NCBI GenBank assembly: GCA_001829495.1
Contig: MIBJ01000041.1
Location: forward strand, 1 to 64,000
DNA: 64,000 nt
Reading direction: 5' to 3'
Source of the DNA: Spirochaetes bacterium RBG_16_49_21
GTDB lineage: Bacteria > Spirochaetota > UBA4802 > UBA5550
Shown here: positions 8,043 through 16,429 of the stretch, in pieces
Layout of the letters: each line of letters opens with the position of its first letter
How positions within the stretch are numbered: position 1 is the first letter of the stretch
The notes under the pieces: generated by a model
What the model was told of the DNA's origin: nothing
The model's input: only the letters and a program-made list of their open reading frames with translations
Database searches by the model: none
Position numbers and translations under genes: made by a program

Positions 8043-9215
8043 ATGAAAAGCGTAACAGTTCTTGGAAGCACCGGAAGCATAGGCCTGCAGACCCTGGACG
8101 TCATACGAAAGAACAGAAAGGATTTTACCGTAGCAGCGCTGAGCTGCGGCTCGAATATTGATATCCTCGAGCGCCAGATACGCGAGTTCGAGGTCAAAAC
8201 AGCGGCGGTCTTTGATGAGCGGAAGGCGAAGGAGCTGCGCGCCAGGGTGCCTGCTCGCGTGCTTTCCGGTCTTCAGGGTATCGTGGAGCTGGCGAAGCTC
8301 GACTCGGCCGATCTGGTTCTCAACGCCCTGGTCGGCAGCATAGGCATCAGGCCTACGGTGGCGGCAATCGAAGCGGGGAAAAACGTCGCCCTGGCAAATA
8401 AGGAGACCCTGGTCTCGGCGGGGGTCCCGGTGATGGAGAGGGCGAAGAAGCACGGTGCGGTTCTTTTCCCGGTTGATTCAGAGCACTCGGCCATATTCCA
8501 ATGCCTGAACGGAGAAAATAAGGGAAGCGTACGAAGGCTGATAATAACCTGTTCGGGCGGAGCGTTCAGAAACCATGCGCCGGCAGATCTCCGCCGCGTC
8601 ACTGCGGCGGATGCCCTGAAGCATCCGAGCTGGAACATGGGGGCGAAAATCACCGTTGATTCCGCCACCCTGATGAACAAGGGCTTTGAGGTTATTGAGG
8701 CGAAGATGCTGTTCGGCATCGATTATGACGACATAGAGGTGGTCATCCATCCGCAGAGCATCATCCACTCGCTCGTGGAGTTCGCCGATTGTTCCGTGCT
8801 CGCTCAATTGAGCAATCCGGACATGCGCCTCCCGATTCAATACGCGCTCACCTATCCTGCTCGCGTTGGAAGCGACTGCAGGCCCCTGGATATGGCCGCA
8901 GTCAAAACCCTGAGTTTTTCACCTCCGGACACCGGTCGATTTCCCTGCATCAGGTATGCTATTCAAGCGGGCAGAACCGGCGGGACGATGCCCTGTGTCC
9001 TGAATGCGGCAAACGAAGTCGCGGTGCGGGCTTTTCTTGCCGGCAAAATCGGGTTCATGGATATCCCGGAGCTCGTACTAAAGAAACTTGACGGTCATGA
9101 GCCGTGCATGAATCCCGATATTGAAGAGCTTCTTGCATTGGATGAGCGGATAAAGCGGGAAACCATGCATGAATTGCACATGGAACGCGAGCCGCTGCCG
9201 GCAGGCGTTATTTGA
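8043..9215 (+). CDS. dxr: 1-deoxy-D-xylulose 5-phosphate reductoisomerase
   Basis: A 390-residue NADPH-dependent enzyme converting DXP to 2-C-methyl-D-erythritol 4-phosphate, the second MEP step. The N-terminal Rossmann motif is GSTGSIGLQTLDV, NADPH-binding residues lie in ANKETLVSAG, and the metal/active-site motif is PVDSEHSAIFQC. The substrate-binding loop (HPSWNMGAKITVDSATLMNKG) and C-terminal helical domain are complete. AGGAG lies before the ATG. The 3' end overlaps the end of the opposite-strand GGDEF gene by 8 nt. It closes the isoprenoid cluster; ispD, E, F, G and H are not in the window. Confidence 0.97.
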   Translation: MKSVTVLGSTGSIGLQTLDVIRKNRKDFTVAALSCGSNIDILERQIREFEVKTAAVFDERKAKELRARVPARVLSGLQGIVELAKLDSADLVLNALVGSIGIRPTVAAIEAGKNVALANKETLVSAGVPVMERAKKHGAVLFPVDSEHSAIFQCLNGENKGSVRRLIITCSGGAFRNHAPADLRRVTAADALKHPSWNMGAKITVDSATLMNKGFEVIEAKMLFGIDYDDIEVVIHPQSIIHSLVEFADCSVLAQLSNPDMRLPIQYALTYPARVGSDCRPLDMAAVKTLSFSPPDTGRFPCIRYAIQAGRTGGTMPCVLNAANEVAVRAFLAGKIGFMDIPELVLKKLDGHEPCMNPDIEELLALDERIKRETMHELHMEREPLPAGVI

Positions 9216-10182
9216 CCACAATCCTGTTTCCGCCCGCGCTCCTCGCCCTGAGCATTTTATCGTAGCTCGTCTGCATGAGTGTTTTGGCGTCGCGGCCGTG
9301 ATCGGGGTACGTGGCGATGCCGATGCTGAGTACTATCCTGATGCCCGGATCGCCGGTTATCCTGCGGACATCCATGCCGTATACGGACCAGCCCACCTCT
9401 TTTGCGATCCTGACCGCTTCCTCGCGCGATGCGCCGGGCAGAACCGCGGCGAATTCATCCCCGCCGTATCTGACGGCGATATCGCATTCCCGTAACGCGG
9501 ATACGATGAAGATGGACATGAGGACGAGCGCCTGATCGCCGGCGTTATGGCCGAAGCGGTCGTTGATCTCCTTGAAGTTGTCCGGCTTGATCAGGAGCAG
9601 GCTCGTGTGGCCGTCCCCGGACAGCATCGCCTCAAAATCATCCAGGAGAAAATTTTTATTGTACAGGCCGGTGAGCTTGTCCACCATGACCTGCTTCTTG
9701 AGATTCTGGATCCATGGCGTCTTCTCGTTGATGAGCTGATGGGTCGTCCTGATGCGCCGTGCTATGATCGCGAGAAGCTTCCGGAGAATCCACGCGGACA
9801 TCTTCGGATACTTGTGCAGAATCATGGTCAGGGTGATTCCCTCCTTGGGGAACACGAGCGCTACCGTTTCCGCCATGGCCATGGCCGTGGCATTGCGGGG
9901 GGTGTTGCCCGCGAGATCCCATTCGCCGAAGGATTCACCGGCTATGAACCGGGCGATATCCAGCTCCTGGGTGTCCCGCAGCCTGGTTATGAGCACCTCG
10001 CCGCTTTTGATTACGTACATCTCGTTGCTCTGGGATTCTTCAGTGAAGATGAGGCTTCCGCGCTTGAAGCGCACCACCTGGCTGTTGAAGGCCACGATTT
10101 CCAGCTCATCATGGCTCAGTTGGGAGAAGAGCTCCACTTTTTGCAGCAGGCTGATTTTTTCACTTACCGATGTCTGCGCCAT
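9208..10182 (-). CDS. Cyclic nucleotide-binding domain / GGDEF diguanylate cyclase
   Basis: A 324-residue soluble signalling protein. Residues about 10-135 form a cNMP-binding beta-roll (GESFGEWDL, the Arg-containing phosphate cassette region NTPRNATAMA). A linker helix leads to a GGDEF domain (about 165-324) with an intact GGDEF at 240-244 and an inhibitory-site RxxD (R231-D234) five residues before it. It should therefore make cyclic di-GMP and be product-inhibited, with activity or location set by a ligand on the N-terminal domain. There is no membrane segment. It lies 15 nt downstream of the DUF2179 gene and is probably co-transcribed with it. The ligand (cAMP, cGMP or other) cannot be told from sequence. 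Confidence 0.9.
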   Translation of the reverse strand: MAQTSVSEKISLLQKVELFSQLSHDELEIVAFNSQVVRFKRGSLIFTEESQSNEMYVIKSGEVLITRLRDTQELDIARFIAGESFGEWDLAGNTPRNATAMAMAETVALVFPKEGITLTMILHKYPKMSAWILRKLLAIIARRIRTTHQLINEKTPWIQNLKKQVMVDKLTGLYNKNFLLDDFEAMLSGDGHTSLLLIKPDNFKEINDRFGHNAGDQALVLMSIFIVSALRECDIAVRYGGDEFAAVLPGASREEAVRIAKEVGWSVYGMDVRRITGDPGIRIVLSIGIATYPDHGRDAKTLMQTSYDKMLRARSAGGNRIVVK

Positions 10183-10197
10183 AGGACGAGGCCGTTA

Positions 10198-10764
10198 TTA
10201 CTTCCTTTTCGTTATTCTCCCCAACATGCCGGAGTAGGTTTTCCGCGTCACGAAGCCGGCCCGGTGCGGCCGGACTTCCTCGATCGTGATGAAGGCATTC
10301 GGCTCCAGAATGTTCACGATCTCCAGAAAATGCTGCATCCTTTTTTTCGGAACGAGGGAATAGATTATGCTGACCGGCCCCTTGAGACCGATGCCGTCGC
10401 TTATGGTCACGCCGAACCCCTCTTCGCGGAGCATGAGCGGCAGGGCCGATACCTCTTTGGTGGTGATGACTCGCAGCGACTTGTATCCGAAGGGGAGCTT
10501 CTCTTCAAGGAGCATGCCGACATAGTTCCCGGCCGCGAATCCGGCTGCATATATGACATAGCTGTACACGCTTTCGATAGTGGCAAGGGCCTTGCTTATC
10601 GCCGTGAGCCAGATGATCACCTCGACAAAGCCGAAAATGGGAGCCACGTACCGGTGGCCGCGGGATATCATGGCGATGCGCAGGGTGCCGATCGATACGT
10701 CGATAATACGGGCGAAAAAGATATAGGCCATGGTCGCCAGTTCCGGCTGGGTCATAGAAAACAT
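10198..10764 (-). CDS. UPF0316/DUF2179-type membrane protein
   Basis: A three-TM N-terminal part (YIFFARIIDVSIGTLRIAMISRG, then GFVEVIIWLTAISKAL and YAAGFAAGNYVGMLLEE) is followed by a cytosolic alpha/beta DUF2179 domain. This is the layout of the UPF0316 family, whose function is not established. The ORF-track start is a TTG at 10803; I prefer the ATG at 10764 (or 10755), which begins just before the conserved region. No strong Shine-Dalgarno is visible at any of them. It lies upstream of and close to the GGDEF gene, so a link to second-messenger signalling is possible but unproven. Confidence 0.8.
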   Translation of the reverse strand: MFSMTQPELATMAYIFFARIIDVSIGTLRIAMISRGHRYVAPIFGFVEVIIWLTAISKALATIESVYSYVIYAAGFAAGNYVGMLLEEKLPFGYKSLRVITTKEVSALPLMLREEGFGVTISDGIGLKGPVSIIYSLVPKKRMQHFLEIVNILEPNAFITIEEVRPHRAGFVTRKTYSGMLGRITKRK

Positions 10765-10814
10765 CCAATGAGCTTGATTATTGGACTTGCTGTAAAACTG
10801 CAATAATATTTGAA

Positions 10815-10845
10815 TTTGCTCCGCCGCCTTCGGCGGCGGAGCAAA
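10815..10845. repeat. Palindromic repeat, GC-core family A, copy 1
   Basis: A perfect 14-bp stem with a 3-nt TTC loop and the core CCGCCGCC/GGCGGCGG. It lies in the space between the divergently read DUF2179 and CbiR-like genes, so it is not placed as a terminator of either. Downstream, 'acaacaggtctattg' at about 10870 resembles sequences beside copies 3 and 4, suggesting a larger element around the hairpin. Confidence 0.75.
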
Positions 10846-10938
10846 AATGAATAATTACGAGCGGTTATACAACAGGTCTATTGCGCATCTCAATATTAAA
10901 TTAATAAAATTCTTGTCAAAATAAATTTCTGGAATAAT

Positions 10939-11757
10939 ATGTTTTTATGGATCGATATGGAAGCATTCAAAAATAAATTCCCTTTTAAATTAGGCGCCAC
11001 CTCTTATGTCCTGTCGGAAGAAGAGGATAATTTGATGGCGAATATCAGGTTTGTCATGGAGCGGTTCGATATGATCCAGCTCCTTTTTATGGGGAGGGAT
11101 TATCTCCATGAGGTCATGTCGCCGCCCATTATCAGGGAACTGGAAGCGGCTCGCGGAAAAAGCGGCGTGCTTTATACGGTGCACCTCCCGGCCGACCTGG
11201 ACCTGCTCAATCCGGAGGAGGAGCGCGTCCGCGGATCTATCGGCGTGATCGAGCGGATCATTGCCGAAACCAGGCCTCTCGATATACAGGGATACATCCT
11301 CCATCTGGACCGGTTCCTGGATGGATTCGGCCGGGTTGACTTAACCGGTGCGGCATGCCGGGTTTTTCAATCATCCCTTGACATGCTTGCGGATCGGCTG
11401 GGGGGCGATGCGCGTAATATTTATATTGAAAACACGACCTATGACCTCACGTATTTTAAGGATATCATAGTGGACCGTCCCTTCCCGATATGCATGGACG
11501 CGGGTCACCTGTTTTTTTTCAATCAGGATTATGAAGGGTTTATAAAAATTTTCGGCCGGCGGATCAGGCAGATCCACCTGCACGGCTTCCGCGACGGCAA
11601 GGATCATGCGGCTGTGTCGGAGCTTAAAGACGCGGAAATGAGCAAGATCGTCACGTTTCAGAGAAAATTTTCGTGCCCGCTGCTGCTTGAGGTGTTCAAT
11701 CTGGACGACCTTGAGAAATCGGCCGAGCATCTGGTTAAGCATTTTATAAAATCATGA
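10939..11757 (+). CDS. cbiR: CbiR-like cobamide remodelling phosphodiesterase (TIM-barrel)
   Basis: A 272-residue xylose isomerase/AP-endonuclease-type TIM barrel. The N-terminal FPFKLGATSYVL, the central YTVHLPADLDL and HLDRF, then ENTTYD, CMDAGHLFFF and IHLHGFRDG give the His/Glu/Asp metal ligands in family order. The N-terminal pattern matches my recollection of proteins annotated as CbiR, which cleave the nucleotide loop of non-preferred cobamides so that the lower ligand can be replaced. No other cobamide gene is near. The start could be ATG 10939 or ATG 10957: a TTGTCA/TAATAT pair ends over the first ATG, which would favour the second. A generic sugar phosphate isomerase is the alternative reading. 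Confidence 0.7.
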   Translation: MFLWIDMEAFKNKFPFKLGATSYVLSEEEDNLMANIRFVMERFDMIQLLFMGRDYLHEVMSPPIIRELEAARGKSGVLYTVHLPADLDLLNPEEERVRGSIGVIERIIAETRPLDIQGYILHLDRFLDGFGRVDLTGAACRVFQSSLDMLADRLGGDARNIYIENTTYDLTYFKDIIVDRPFPICMDAGHLFFFNQDYEGFIKIFGRRIRQIHLHGFRDGKDHAAVSELKDAEMSKIVTFQRKFSCPLLLEVFNLDDLEKSAEHLVKHFIKS

Positions 11758-11830
11758 ATTCAGGGCCACCCTGGATTTGTTTTTAAATAATTTCAAATTT
11801 TACTAGACATAATAAAATTTATCGTTTTTG

Positions 11831-11859
11831 TTGACCCGGATAAAATTACTCGATATCAT
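11831..11859 (+). promoter_or_regulatory. Sigma70-type promoter of outer membrane protein gene
   Basis: TTGACC and TATCAT are separated by 17 nt, about 25 nt before the GGGGG ribosome site and ATG of the outer-membrane protein gene. The region is AT-rich and intergenic. This is a visual match only. Confidence 0.6.
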
Positions 11860-11885
11860 TTTATAACATTACAGGGGGTATTGTT

Positions 11886-12836
11886 ATGAGAAAAATCACG
11901 GTTTTAGGAATCGCGGTGCTTTTTTTACTCGGCTTTCTGTTAAAGCCGTCCGAGTCGCGGGCGGTTGAGGCCAAACTCGGCGTCGCCATGATGTACGACT
12001 GGTGGGGACCGGCTTTTTTGAAACTGGAACAGGAGAACGCGGCAAAGATATTGTCCACGAACTTAAGCGACAGCCTCGACGGCTCATTCATGCTGGGACC
12101 AACCTTCTGGGCGCAGCTCACCGGCAACTGGAGCATGGGACTCACCGCTTTATTCGGCTTAAGCAGGAACCAGTTCGACCATACTTCCATTGCGATTGAT
12201 ATACCGGTATGGACCCTGGTCACCGGTGCCGGTCTTCTCGACAGCTATCTCGACATCGGCTCATCCAAGGTGCGCCGGTACGACATTGACCTGAATTTCG
12301 AGCGGGCCATTCACAAGTATTTCAATCTGTTGATCGGGGTCAGGTTCAATTATAATGACGGGGAGAGCGAGCAACAGTTGAGGCTCATAGAAAATCCTTT
12401 GGGAATCGGCGCCGCAGGCTTTAACTTGAAGAAAGAGGAGTTCGACGCCTGGTACCTCGGTCCTTCCCTGGGGATCGGGTTCCATATCGAGCCGGTGACA
12501 AACTTCACGATAAGCCTGGGCGTGTCAGCTATCGTCCAGTGGGGCAGCTACTATCTTGAGAAGAAGCTCATTTCACCGAATTTGTTCCCATACGTGCTTC
12601 CCTATGAATATGACTTAGGCTATTTCTGCATCGGCCTGGACAACAACCTGAGATTCGCCTATCTTATCAGCCCCATACATGTCGAGGTCTGGATCGGCGG
12701 CCGCTATATCGTTCTGCCCCACATCTCGGCCGGAGACGACGGCTCGGTTCTTGACCTGAGCTATAAGCAGGGGTGGATCACCGGCGAGGTCGACCACTTC
12801 GGCGGCATCACCTTCGGGGCTGCGTATAAGTTTTAA
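11886..12836 (+). CDS. Putative outer membrane beta-barrel protein
   Basis: A 316-residue protein with a clear signal peptide (MRKITVLGIAVLFLLGFLL, cleavage probably after SRA). The mature part alternates aromatic and polar residues in strand-like blocks separated by Gly/Asp/Asn turns (LTGNWSMGLTALFGLS, FEDVNFTISLGVSAIV-like segments) and ends ITFGAAYKF, with the C-terminal Phe typical of outer-membrane barrels. The specific family is not recognised. It stands alone with its own promoter and a strong hairpin after the stop. A role as porin or surface protein is inference. Confidence 0.7.
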   Translation: MRKITVLGIAVLFLLGFLLKPSESRAVEAKLGVAMMYDWWGPAFLKLEQENAAKILSTNLSDSLDGSFMLGPTFWAQLTGNWSMGLTALFGLSRNQFDHTSIAIDIPVWTLVTGAGLLDSYLDIGSSKVRRYDIDLNFERAIHKYFNLLIGVRFNYNDGESEQQLRLIENPLGIGAAGFNLKKEEFDAWYLGPSLGIGFHIEPVTNFTISLGVSAIVQWGSYYLEKKLISPNLFPYVLPYEYDLGYFCIGLDNNLRFAYLISPIHVEVWIGGRYIVLPHISAGDDGSVLDLSYKQGWITGEVDHFGGITFGAAYKF

Positions 12837-12852
12837 TCTTGAATAATAATAG

Positions 12853-12897
12853 TAATGGCGTATTTCGCGCGCCGAAGGCGCGCGAAATACGCCATTA
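12853..12897. terminator. Long perfect hairpin, probable bidirectional terminator
   Basis: A perfect 21-bp stem with a GAA loop (arms TAATGGCGTATTTCGCGCGCC and its complement) starts 16 nt after the outer-membrane protein stop. The next gene converges from the right. No long T run follows, so it may also be a palindromic repeat. The loop region CCGAAGG resembles the other hairpins in this window. Confidence 0.6.
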
Positions 12898-13053
12898 TGA
12901 AAAATCAACGATCCGAATTTCTTATATGCGCTTGTTGAGACTGCACAGAGGCGCCTGAACAGCGGTGATGACGGCATGCCTGTTTATTTTAATTATAGAT
13001 GAATGCGCGCGGTATCAGTATTAGATCTTAGGAGCCGAAACTTGGGGTGATTA

Positions 13054-13542
13054 TTAAGATCCTGAGCTAGAACTAGAACTAGAATTTGTATTAGAGCTGT
13101 TTGTTGAGGAATTCTCCTCGGATTTATCTTCATCTTCGTTCAGCTTCCATAGTACGGTAAGGGTATACGTTGGATTATCAACAGTTGGATAATTCGCGGC
13201 AAGATTGCCGACCTGTACTATTTTCTGGTCTTGCAGGATGAGTACCTCCAATGCGGACTCCTTAACGGTTTTTGTTACCGTCATAGATATTGATTTTTTA
13301 TTTTCCAAAAAGGGGATAATTAAGTTTCCGGTGCCGAGCCCTGCCGCAGGGGTATCGTCAGCAATAAGGTCCCAATTAAAGTTCAGGTTTGTACCGGTGC
13401 CCCCGGTGCAATTTATTATAATGAAAATTTGATAGCTGCTATCATCGTAAATATCACTGAAATCACAGGACAGAAATGCTGAAAATGATAATAATGAGGT
13501 AATAATGAAAATCTTCAAAAATTTTTTTTTATTTATGCTCAT
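13054..13542 (-). CDS. Hypothetical lipoprotein with Ser/Asn-rich tail
   Basis: About 162 residues. It begins with a basic n-region (MSINKKKFLKIF), a hydrophobic stretch and the lipobox SAFLSC, so signal peptidase II processing and lipidation are expected. The body is a small beta-rich domain of unknown family (YQIFIIINCTGGTG, NPTYTLTVLWKL). The last ~25 residues are a low-complexity Glu/Asp then Ser/Asn run. I use ATG 13542 rather than the TTG at 13551. It is AT-rich and poorly conserved in appearance; function unknown. Confidence 0.65.
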   Translation of the reverse strand: MSINKKKFLKIFIITSLLSFSAFLSCDFSDIYDDSSYQIFIIINCTGGTGTNLNFNWDLIADDTPAAGLGTGNLIIPFLENKKSISMTVTKTVKESALEVLILQDQKIVQVGNLAANYPTVDNPTYTLTVLWKLNEDEDKSEENSSTNSSNTNSSSSSSSGS

Positions 13543-13634
13543 TTTGACCAACCTGCTCAGATGATAAATAAATGAATAGATTTCTAAAAAAAATATAGCA
13601 ATTTTTCAGCATTAATTCCATAAAATTTGTTACT

Positions 13635-13850
13635 CTATTCATGTTTATCATCGCGGCTTCCCTCATGCTTGGCGAAAAATAAATCCATTATGAAGGCAAC
13701 GACGAGCGCAGCGGAAAGCAGGCCGCACAGGCCGATCCATATTTCCCGGCTTACATGAAATTTTTCGTAAAATTTTCCGATAAGAACACTGTAGGACAGG
13801 AAGCATAACGTAAAAACGGGTATCATTATAAGCTTGGTTTTTTCAATCAT
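13635..13850 (-). CDS. Small two-TM membrane protein
   Basis: About 71 residues from ATG 13850 (MIEKTKLIMIPVF). There are two hydrophobic segments (IMIPVFTLCFLSYSVLIG and WIGLCGLLSAALVVAFIMDLFF) and a charged C-terminal tail. The TTG at 13892 in the ORF track gives an unlikely 14-residue extension. No family is recognised. It stands alone between the lipoprotein gene and a divergent TPR gene. Confidence 0.5.
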   Translation of the reverse strand: MIEKTKLIMIPVFTLCFLSYSVLIGKFYEKFHVSREIWIGLCGLLSAALVVAFIMDLFFAKHEGSRDDKHE

Positions 13851-14000
13851 TGCCGGACCTCGAATACGGTAGTGAGGAATATAATAATCCAATGATATAT
13901 TTTGTCAATCAAATCTGGAGGCGTGATTAAATTTTGACTGAAATCGAGGCTTTTTGCGGGAACATCCTAAAAAGTAATTTATAGAGGTTTCCTTATTTTC

Positions 14001-14029
14001 TTGACAGATAAATCTGATTAGCATATTGA
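14001..14029 (+). promoter_or_regulatory. Sigma70-type promoter of TPR gene
   Basis: TTGACA and TATTGA are separated by 17 nt. The -10 lies about 20 nt before the ATG at 14050, which has AGAGGAA as its ribosome site. This spacing argues against using the upstream in-frame ATG at 14026, which overlaps the -10. Confidence 0.55.
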
Positions 14030-14049
14030 ATTGCATCAGAGGAATCTAT

Positions 14050-15543
14050 ATGAAATGGCTTGTGCGCTGTTTTATGATCCCGGCTTTGCTTATTCCTTCC
14101 GCTCTATTGGCAGCGAAGAATTATAGAATCGTCGTCCTTCCGTTTGATAAGATCAACAAGGAAAAGAATCTTGAGCTGGAGACGCTCTCCATCGGCATCA
14201 GCGAAACCCTGTCCGGAGCCTTGTCCAATATAAATAATTTCATCGTTATAGATACGTATCGCGTGAAGAAGTATCTGCTCCAAAATGCCGAGTTCAGCCA
14301 GGCGATAGGGGTGATTGAAGACAGGAATATCGAGCGGCTCCGCAAGCTGACGCAGGAAAAGCTGGAAGGCGACTATCTTGTTTATGGGAGCTTCTATAAA
14401 ATCGGGAATCAAATCAATCTTGATGCAAAGTTTCTTAATGTTGAAACCGGCGCGGTGATTAAAGCCGCATCAGTCCACGGTTTTTATCCGGATAAGATTT
14501 TTGAACTGCAGGAGGATCTGGCGAAGAAGCTTACCGGCGCCATTAACGGAACCCTGAACGAGCGTCAAACCGAGAACATGAATGAATTCATAAACTCGAC
14601 CAGCAATTACCTGGCGTATCAATATTACATTCAGGCCCGCGTGGAGCACCTCAAGTATAATGTTAAAGATTATCCTCAGGCGCTTGCTTTGTATAAAAAG
14701 TCATTGGCTAAGGATCCGGGATTCGCCCTCGCATGGGCCGGCATGTGCGAGGTGAACGCACTCTGGGGGTATCAGATAAAATACGCGGGAGGACCATACA
14801 AGCCGATGCTTGAGCAGGCGATTACAAACGGGCTGAAGGCGGTTGAGCTGGGGCGGAATCTCTATCAGACGCACCGGGCGTTGAGCCTTGCGTACGCCAA
14901 CAACGATGATTTCAACAAGGCGCGCGTCGCTATCGAGCAGGGATACGCCCTCAATAACAGGGATCCGGAGATTTTATTTGTTAAGGCCACGGTAACCAAT
15001 TATGGTTATAAGGAAATGGGAAATCCGGGCACTGAATCCAACAAATATATTATGCAATGCCTGAGCATAAATCCGGAGTTGATTGTCGCCCGATGGTCGC
15101 TGGCCTATTCCCTTGCAATTCTGGGGAAGAAGGACGAGGCCCTTACCGAGTATGAGAAAATAGTAAAGATAAACGAGCGGCATGCGCCGAGCCTTCATAA
15201 TATCGCCCTGATCTATTATGATAAAAAGGATTACCGCAGCACCATACAGTACGCGCTGAAGGCGGTCGCGAGCGATCCTGATACCCCGCAACATTATTAC
15301 ACCCTGGGCCTGGCCTATTACGGAAATAAGAGTTGGGCCGATGCCGAAAAGGCATTGCACGAGGCGATCAAACGCAAGCCGGATTACCCCGACGCCATCT
15401 ATACTTTAGCGGGCGCCCTTTACCTGCAGGCTCGTTACCGTGAGGCGCGTGATGCATATGCCGGGGTGTTGAAACTCAAGCCGGACTATCCCGAGGCCCG
15501 GAAGTGGATGAAGATCTCTGAAGATATGATGAAGGAAAAGTGA
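14050..15543 (+). CDS. Exported TPR protein with FlgO-like N-terminal domain
   Basis: About 497 residues from ATG 14050. A signal peptide (MKWLVRCFMIPALLIPSALLAA) is followed by an alpha/beta domain of the FlgO/TolB-N kind (YRIVVLPFDKINKEKNLELETLSIGISETL, LEGDYLVYGSFYKIGNQINLDAKFLNVETG). From about residue 190 to the end there are tandem TPR units (for example YPQALALYKKSLAKDPGFALAWAGM). It is likely periplasmic or membrane-attached and acts as a scaffold; partners are unknown. An analogous domain order, reversed, occurs in the TPR gene at 29016-31058. Confidence 0.75.
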   Translation: MKWLVRCFMIPALLIPSALLAAKNYRIVVLPFDKINKEKNLELETLSIGISETLSGALSNINNFIVIDTYRVKKYLLQNAEFSQAIGVIEDRNIERLRKLTQEKLEGDYLVYGSFYKIGNQINLDAKFLNVETGAVIKAASVHGFYPDKIFELQEDLAKKLTGAINGTLNERQTENMNEFINSTSNYLAYQYYIQARVEHLKYNVKDYPQALALYKKSLAKDPGFALAWAGMCEVNALWGYQIKYAGGPYKPMLEQAITNGLKAVELGRNLYQTHRALSLAYANNDDFNKARVAIEQGYALNNRDPEILFVKATVTNYGYKEMGNPGTESNKYIMQCLSINPELIVARWSLAYSLAILGKKDEALTEYEKIVKINERHAPSLHNIALIYYDKKDYRSTIQYALKAVASDPDTPQHYYTLGLAYYGNKSWADAEKALHEAIKRKPDYPDAIYTLAGALYLQARYREARDAYAGVLKLKPDYPEARKWMKISEDMMKEK

Positions 15544-15670
15544 GGCTGCACAGCAGCCTTGGAACGGGGGGGATCAAAATCGGCTGCGGGAATCCTTGAG
15601 AGATTAAAAAAATTTTTTGTATGAAATTGTATTGACATATGCGGATATTTTGATCTAGTAATAATATAAG

Positions 15671-15716
15671 TTTGTAACTATTCAGCAAATTTCGTAATTT
15701 GGACATTCAATGACAT
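15671..15716. repeat. Dispersed intergenic repeat, copy 1
   Basis: The 46-nt sequence beginning tttgtaactattcag matches 44717-44762 at about 40 of 46 positions. Both lie just after a gene end and are non-coding. Copy 1 is followed within 12 nt by a family A hairpin; copy 2 is not. Confidence 0.6.
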
Positions 15717-15727
15717 GATGTTAACAT

Positions 15728-15763
15728 AATTTCCCCCGCCGCCTTCGGCTGGCGGGGGAAATT
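15728..15763. repeat. Palindromic repeat, GC-core family A, copy 2
   Basis: Arms AATTTCCCCCGCC/GGCGGGGGAAATT (13 bp perfect) surround a GCCTTCGGCT centre that adds a short bulged inner stem. It lies in the 306-nt gap between the TPR gene and the CHI-like gene. That gap otherwise shows only AT-rich sequence and the dispersed repeat at 15671. Confidence 0.75.
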
Positions 15764-15849
15764 TATATTAACAATATATTATAATGTTCGTTTTTTACAA
15801 GATGCTGAATAATAACAAAAATTTTAATAATTTCAGGAGGATAATAGCA

Positions 15850-16413
15850 GTGAAAAGAACAAGTTTATTAGCATTAATGCTTGCGTTATTGGTCTCATTA
15901 TTCGCGTCTGATGGATTTTCCTTTATGCTTGGCGGAAAAGAGATGGTGAAGAATGGCTCAGGGAACAGGTCACGGTTCCTCTTTGGCACGCTGTATGTTG
16001 CGACCCTGTACGTTCCTGCGAATTTACAGGGCAAGAGCGCCAAGGATATCATCGAGTCTAACGACCCGATGTCCATGGTTTTAGTCATTGAGAGCAAGCT
16101 CATTACCAAGGACCGGTTCCTTGAAGCGACAATCGAGGGATTCAACAAAGCCGCTTCCGCTGGATACGCTACCGCCAAGAAGCAGGCATATCTTGATCAA
16201 TTCAAAAAGATTGAGTTAAAGAAGGGAGATATCCTCACAATGAGCTACGCAGGTGGTGCCGTTGCCACTACATTAAAAGGCGCGGAGTCCAATAAAACCG
16301 AGACCCTGGGAACCATAGCGGGCCTTGATTTCAAAAAAGCCCTCTATGCTATCTGGCTCGGGCCCAGCCCGGTGCAGGAGAGCTTGAAGAAAGGCCTTTT
16401 GTCCGGTAAATAA
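15850..16413 (+). CDS. Chalcone isomerase-like domain protein, exported
   Basis: About 187 residues from GTG 15850, chosen because AGGAGG lies 9 nt upstream and a signal peptide (VKRTSLLALMLALLVSLFASDGFS) begins there. The ORF-track start adds 22 AT-rich-encoded residues. The mature part matches the bacterial chalcone-isomerase-like domain (KNGSGNRSRFLFGTLYVATLYVP, KKGDILTMSYAGG, IAGLDFKKALYAIWLGPSPVQESLKKGLL). The bacterial members are non-catalytic as far as known and probably bind lipids or other small hydrophobic ligands in the periplasm. A hairpin follows the stop. Confidence 0.85.
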   Translation: MKRTSLLALMLALLVSLFASDGFSFMLGGKEMVKNGSGNRSRFLFGTLYVATLYVPANLQGKSAKDIIESNDPMSMVLVIESKLITKDRFLEATIEGFNKAASAGYATAKKQAYLDQFKKIELKKGDILTMSYAGGAVATTLKGAESNKTETLGTIAGLDFKKALYAIWLGPSPVQESLKKGLLSGK

Positions 16414-16429
16414 GAATCAGCATCTTAGT

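Noticed and set aside
9547-10806. 419-aa ORF on the + strand
   Set aside because: Antisense to the GGDEF and DUF2179 genes, which have clear domains. It has a His/Leu/Glu-biased shadow composition.
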